DNA of 9,638 nucleotides from Micrococcales bacterium. GTDB lineage: Bacteria; Actinomycetota; Actinomycetes; S36-B12; UBA5976. A model generated the notes under the pieces. The model saw only the letters and a program-made list of their open reading frames with translations, did not search any database and had not been told where the DNA came from. The stretch covers positions 1 through 9,638 of the forward strand of contig JAHEEQ010000027.1 in the NCBI GenBank assembly GCA_024640585.1. The letters run 5' to 3'. This document shows, piece by piece, positions 6,965 to 9,638 of this stretch; the stretch's first letter is position 1, and every line of letters starts with the position of its first letter. Both the position numbers and the translations under genes were made by a program.

Positions 6965-7737
6965 ACAAACACCTCGAGCATAAAGGGTTTTCCCTCTGCT
7001 CTTGATAGTTCGCAATTCCAATTTAAAGATTCAAGATAGGAAGTCAATTGCTCTGGATTTCTTGGTGCCTTAGAAAGCTGAACAAGATCTTTTGTTAGCA
7101 AACCTTTAGACAATTTATTGCTATGTGAAATTGCAATCTTTTTAGCACTTTTACCTTTTCCAATTCTGGACATGATTTTTATAGTCACAGTTTTTAATTG
7201 TAAGTTTTGAGGTGCTTGCCAAAATTTCGCATAAACGCCGGATCGCATATCAATAATTAACTCGGGCGACTCTTTTGAAATAGCTGCATCGATTGGTTTG
7301 ACCCAACTCTTGGCAATACTTCCAAATTTTGGTAAAGAGGTATTGCCACTTAAGCGGTAGTGAGGGATTGGATCTTGCAATCCTAGAAGACCAAACAAAG
7401 ACGAGGTGATTACAACTGATCTGTTGGCGCGATTCTGTGCAAGTTTTGGCAAATTTAAATAGTCAAATGCCTCAAAAAGCACACCGGAATAGATGTTGAT
7501 TGCGGGTGAAGTTAATGCAGATGTGAGTTGAGAGTTATGTTCAACCTCAAGTATTTGTTTTTTGGAAATGCCTAGAACTTTCATTGCCTTAGTAGGCGAT
7601 TTTGAGAGGTTAATTAGGTTTTGAATCAAGAGTGCGCGGTTGGCTGAAAGCTCAGGGAAACTCAAACTTGCCAAGTTCATTTTGGCGGAATTTGTGCCAA
7701 TTCCTTTTGTTTCACTCGGTGGCAGCAAGATAAGCAT
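6961..7737 (-). CDS. yaaA: YaaA family (UPF0246) peroxide-stress protein
   Basis: YaaA proteins protect against hydrogen peroxide by lowering free intracellular iron in E. coli and bind DNA; the biochemical mechanism is not settled. The 258-residue product shows the family landmarks: LLPPSETKG at 4-12, NIYSGVLFEAF at 81-91, SSLFGLLGLQDPIPHYRL at 112-129, DMRSGVYAKFW at 163-173 and SHSNKLSKGLL at 204-214. Length is normal and the start MLILLPPSE is the usual one. No Shine-Dalgarno sequence precedes the ATG at 7737-7735. The TAA (6963-6961) overlaps the rnhA TAG tail to tail. Its upstream side is the structured GC-rich block, which could act as a leader if transcribed on this strand. Function alongside the nearby peroxiredoxin gene is consistent with oxidative-stress defence, though they are not in one operon. 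Confidence 0.88.
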   Translation of the reverse strand: MLILLPPSETKGIGTNSAKMNLASLSFPELSANRALLIQNLINLSKSPTKAMKVLGISKKQILEVEHNSQLTSALTSPAINIYSGVLFEAFDYLNLPKLAQNRANRSVVITSSLFGLLGLQDPIPHYRLSGNTSLPKFGSIAKSWVKPIDAAISKESPELIIDMRSGVYAKFWQAPQNLQLKTVTIKIMSRIGKGKSAKKIAISHSNKLSKGLLTKDLVQLSKAPRNPEQLTSYLESLNWNCELSRAEGKPFMLEVFV

Positions 7738-7790
7738 GAGCAGATTTCAATCTTTCTATTGCTTATTGAGCCGGTCAGTAGTAGAAAATC

Positions 7791-7910
7791 ACCTGCAGTA
7801 GAACTTTCACCACTTGGCGGAGGTGGACGCCCCGTGTTCACTTCCCGAGCGATCGCCTCGGTCGCGATCCAGGTCCCCACCTGTTGGTACGTGTTCTAGT
7901 GCTAGAAGGT
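7791..7910. other. GC-rich, hairpin-rich intergenic block; candidate structured RNA
   Basis: I recognise no gene here. Bases 7801-7900 are 61% G+C by direct count, against 38% for 7741-7800. On the plus strand the block can form CCACTT/AGGTGG with loop GGCGG (7810-7826), CCGAG/CTCGG with a 7-base loop (7845-7861) and CAGGT/ACCTG with loop CCCC (7870-7883). They can be enclosed by a split outer helix, ACCT/AGGT (7791-7794 with 7907-7910) plus TAGAAC/GTTCTA (7799-7804 with 7893-7898). In this AT-rich genome, elevated GC together with nested helices is typical of structured RNA. It is not tmRNA, SRP RNA or a second tRNA by sequence. Strand, promoter and ends are unknown. It could instead be a yaaA leader, or the remnant of a GC-rich gene. 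Confidence 0.4.
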
Positions 7911-7939
7911 CCGCACCTAAATCTAGAGTGCGGACCTTC
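7905..7939. terminator. Strong 12-bp hairpin, possible terminator
   Basis: GAAGGTCCGCAC pairs perfectly with GTGCGGACCTTC around an 11-base AT-rich loop. It is the strongest isolated hairpin in the window. On the plus strand it is followed by a modest T-containing stretch (CTTTGTTGG), and on the minus strand by none. It could terminate a plus-strand RNA from the adjacent GC-rich block, or insulate rnpB from yaaA transcription. A 14-base palindrome, TTCTAG-TG-CTAGAA, abuts it at 7894-7907. Confidence 0.5.
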
Positions 7940-7943
7940 GACT

Positions 7944-7973
7944 TTGTTGGATTTAACTCAAACAAAGTAAAGT
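7944..7973 (+). promoter_or_regulatory. Likely rnpB promoter
   Basis: TTGTTG at 7944-7949, an 18-base spacer and TAAAGT at 7968-7973 give a plausible -35/-10 pair whose start point would fall near 7980-7985, right at the 5' end of the RNase P RNA. The -10 has the TANNNT form and matches four of six consensus bases. An inverted repeat, AAACAAA/TTTGTTT (7960-7966 and 7973-7979), overlaps the -10. Confidence 0.4.
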
Positions 7974-7984
7974 TTGTTTAACAA

Positions 7985-8342
7985 AAGAGTGGGTTGGGCG
8001 AACGCAGCATTAGCTGAGGAAAGTCCGGGCTCCAAAGAGTGCAGTGGTGGGTAATGCCCACCCGGAGTGATCCGCGGGAAAGTGCCACAGAAAATAACCG
8101 CCGACTAGTTCGGTAAGGGTGAAAAGGTGGTGTAAGAGACCACCGCACATCAGGTGACTGATGTGGCTAGGTAAACCCCACTGGGAGCAAGGTCAAGAGG
8201 AAATTCACTTCGGTGAATTTCTGTGTGGACGCATGGAGGGCGACTCGTTCGAGTCCGCAGGTAGACCGCAAGACGATGTAAGCAATTGCATCGCTAGATA
8301 GATGTTCGTCTACGACAGAACCCGGCTTACAGACCCACTCTT
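7985..8342 (+). ncRNA. rnpB: RNase P RNA, bacterial type A
   Basis: Catalytic RNA of RNase P, which removes 5' leaders from pre-tRNAs such as the tRNA-Val here. Universally conserved core segments are present: GAGGAAAGTCCGGGCTCC (8016-8033, P4 5' side), CACAGAAA in the mid region, GGTAAGGGTGAAAAGGTGG, GTAAGAGACCACC, AGGTAAACCCCAC, GAGCAAGGTCAAGAGG, GGTAGACCGC (L15 region), and ACAGAACCCGGCTTA (8315-8329, P4 3' side). P1 pairs GAGTGGGT (7987-7994) with ACCCACTC (8333-8340) and can extend through four A-T pairs on the outside. Peripheral helices include CACATCAG-GTGA-CTGATGTG (8146-8165) and a UUCG-capped stem (8200-8221). The length of about 358 nt is normal. The ends are set from P1 and may be off by a few bases. 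A T-rich run follows directly. Confidence 0.97.
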
Positions 8343-8350
8343 TTGTTTTC
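8341..8350 (+). terminator. T-run at the rnpB 3' end
   Basis: TTTTGTTTTC follows the 3' strand of P1, which could serve as the 3' arm of an intrinsic terminator. The stem would be the long-range P1 helix rather than a local hairpin, so termination may be incomplete. The terC start codon lies 3 bases beyond. Confidence 0.4.
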
Positions 8351-8353
8351 AAA

Positions 8354-9394
8354 ATGCGAATTGGATTCGACACCGATACCTTCCCGCCCGTGGACATTGG
8401 ACTAAATATTTGGATTGGCCTGAGTGCCGTTTTGGTTTCGCTTCTTCTTGTAGATTTTTTCACAACTAGAAATCCCCACGAAGTTGAATTTAAAGAAGCC
8501 GCACGTTGGTCGATTTTCTATATTGCCGTAGCAGTGATTTTTGGCGGCTGGGTTTGGATGAACTTTGGAAATCAGTATGGAACCGAATATTTTGCCGCTT
8601 ACCTTGTAGAAAAATCACTTTCGGTCGATAACCTTTTTGTCTTTGCGATCATTCTCGCACAGTTTGGCGTGCCAACAATTTTGCATCAACGGGTTTTGCT
8701 TTTCGGTGTGGTTCTAGCCCTTTTTATGCGTGGAATTTTCATTGCGGTAGGTGCAGCAGCACTTCATGCATTTGCATTCACCTTTGTTATTTTCGGCGGC
8801 ATATTGATTTGGACTGGAGTAAAGCTTTTTCAACATTGGGATGAAGATCCAGATCCTTCTGAAAATAAGTCCGTGAAGATCATTCGAAAATTAATTCCGG
8901 TTACTGACGATTTCCACGGTGAAAAAACTTTCGTAACCATCGACAATAAAAGGTACGCGACCCCGCTCTTGTTGGTGATGGTTGCGGTGGCTTCGACAGA
9001 TCTTCTGTTTGCACTAGATTCAATTCCAGCTACTTTTGGAGTGACGCAAGAACCTTTCCTAGTATTCACGGCAAATGCTTTTGCGTTACTTGGTTTACGA
9101 GCACTTTATTTCTTGCTTCAAAAACTTTTGTCCAAGCTCGTTTACTTGTCAATCGGCCTTTCCGCCATTTTGGTGTTCATTGGAATTAAATTGGTATTGA
9201 CGTATGCACATGAAGCCACGTGGTTGATAGATGCTGGGGTATTGGTGCCGAAAATTCCAATCGCAGTGAGTCTTGGCGCGATAGCTTTAATTTTGATTAC
9301 TGCAACAATTGCGAGCGCAATCAAAGTTCGTAAAGATCCTAGTTCGCAGGCGCACGCAGGTCGGTTAACGGAGCAAAAGGAAGAAGAGAACTAA
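8354..9394 (+). CDS. TerC/Alx-family integral membrane protein
   Basis: TerC-family membrane proteins are linked to tellurite resistance and, for Alx and the Bacillus MeeY/MeeF proteins, to manganese export. The 346-residue product is largely hydrophobic, with several membrane spans. It carries the two signature motifs: EKSLSVDNLFVF at 86-97 and ASTDLLFALDSIPA at 213-226, whose Asp92, Asp216 and Asp222 are the conserved acidic residues of the membrane core. FTANAFALLGLRALYFLL at 238-255 is another family segment. A soluble, charged loop at about 161-200 separates the halves, and the tail is polar. I used the ATG at 8354. A GTG at 8390 (start MDIGLNIWIG) fits the family N-terminus equally well and would drop 12 residues; neither has a Shine-Dalgarno sequence. 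The gene begins about 11 bases after rnpB and its stop overlaps the next gene on the opposite strand. Substrate is not readable from sequence. Confidence 0.9.
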   Translation: MRIGFDTDTFPPVDIGLNIWIGLSAVLVSLLLVDFFTTRNPHEVEFKEAARWSIFYIAVAVIFGGWVWMNFGNQYGTEYFAAYLVEKSLSVDNLFVFAIILAQFGVPTILHQRVLLFGVVLALFMRGIFIAVGAAALHAFAFTFVIFGGILIWTGVKLFQHWDEDPDPSENKSVKIIRKLIPVTDDFHGEKTFVTIDNKRYATPLLLVMVAVASTDLLFALDSIPATFGVTQEPFLVFTANAFALLGLRALYFLLQKLLSKLVYLSIGLSAILVFIGIKLVLTYAHEATWLIDAGVLVPKIPIAVSLGAIALILITATIASAIKVRKDPSSQAHAGRLTEQKEEEN

Positions 9395-9638
9395 TCCCCG
9401 CTGCTCAATTCAAGCCAAAGTTCTTCAAGATCATGTTTTTCAGCCTCTAGAAGCGCTCCCTTTGAGTTTAGCTCTTTTAATGCCTCAAAATCAGTGGATT
9501 TTTCAGCCATCTCTTCTTGAAGTTTGGCGATTTGAGTGTCTAGTTTTGCAATCTGACGTTCTATCTTTGAAATTTCCTTTTTAGTTTCTCTAGATTGCGA
9601 ATTGTTTGACGCAGTTTTGGAAGTGTTTGAACTTGGTG
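9391..9638 (-). CDS. ABC-F family ATPase, C-terminal coiled coil only
   Basis: The reverse strand is open from the right edge to TAG at 9393-9391, giving the last 82 residues of a protein whose start lies outside. The segment is a Ser/Asn/Thr-rich linker followed by a Lys/Glu-rich helical hairpin (RETKKEISKIERQIAKLDTQ at its beginning, HDLEELWLELSSGD at its end). This matches the C-terminal coiled coil of Uup-like ABC-F proteins, soluble tandem-ATPase translation factors that act on the ribosome. No ATPase motif lies in the window, so the call rests on the coiled-coil pattern alone. Its stop overlaps the TerC-family stop by 4 bases, tail to tail. Confidence 0.7.
   Translation of the reverse strand, partial: PSSNTSKTASNNSQSRETKKEISKIERQIAKLDTQIAKLQEEMAEKSTDFEALKELNSKGALLEAEKHDLEELWLELSSGD

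Noticed and set aside
7741..7940. tmRNA, SRP RNA, 6C RNA or manganese riboswitch in the GC-rich block
   Set aside because: It lacks the tRNA-like ends of tmRNA, the GGAAG/GCAGC core of SRP RNA and the C6 loops of 6C RNA, and it is not positioned upstream of terC as a leader.
8167..8463. Minus-strand open frame across rnpB and the terC start
   Set aside because: It runs through RNase P RNA core motifs, so it is an artefact of structured RNA sequence.
1..9638. CRISPR arrays, insertion sequences, integrases or defence genes
   Set aside because: No regularly spaced repeats, terminal inverted repeats, transposase or defence-type motifs were found on reading both strands.

Overview
The window comes from a compact, low-to-moderate GC actinobacterium, probably a streamlined freshwater lineage of the acI/Nanopelagicales kind; that placement is inference. 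Gene content and order are actinobacterial: fabD-fabH beside a homodimeric E1 pyruvate dehydrogenase (aceE), divergent from a DUF3052 gene and an AhpE-type peroxiredoxin, followed by a C4 zinc-ribbon/RNase HI pair. Mycobacterium keeps a similar order (aceE region Rv2238c-Rv2243; Rv2229c/Rv2228c). AT-rich wobble positions, short intergenic gaps, start/stop overlaps and few Shine-Dalgarno sites in the right half fit a reduced genome.

Layout. Bases 1-4536 (minus strand): aceE, then a 117-base gap, then fabD and fabH joined by an ATGA overlap. fabH runs off the left edge. AceE makes acetyl-CoA, FabD loads malonate onto ACP and FabH starts fatty-acid chains, so the block links pyruvate oxidation to lipid synthesis. 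Bases 4537-4696 are a divergent promoter region. Bases 4697-5611 (plus) hold the DUF3052 gene and the peroxiredoxin gene, closed by a hairpin. A tRNA-Val(UAC) gene follows at 5670-5743. Bases 5786-6964 (plus) hold a coiled-coil/zinc-ribbon protein and a single-domain RNase HI. yaaA (6961-7737, minus) meets rnhA tail to tail with a 4-base overlap.

Bases 7738-7984 hold no gene I can name. They contain a block with 61% G+C (7801-7900) rich in potential hairpins, then a 12-bp hairpin, then the likely promoter of rnpB. rnpB (RNase P RNA) occupies about 7985-8342. A TerC/Alx-family membrane protein starts only about 11 bases after it and meets, again with a 4-base tail-to-tail overlap, the C-terminal end of an ABC-F ATPase gene that continues past the right edge.

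Most of the window is conserved housekeeping sequence. The best candidate for something undescribed is the structured GC-rich block between yaaA and rnpB. Secondary points are the absence of the PucR-type regulator often found between aceE and fabD, the tight rnpB-terC junction, a U-U mismatch in the tRNA T stem, and a CysX4Cys pair in an AhpE-like peroxiredoxin.
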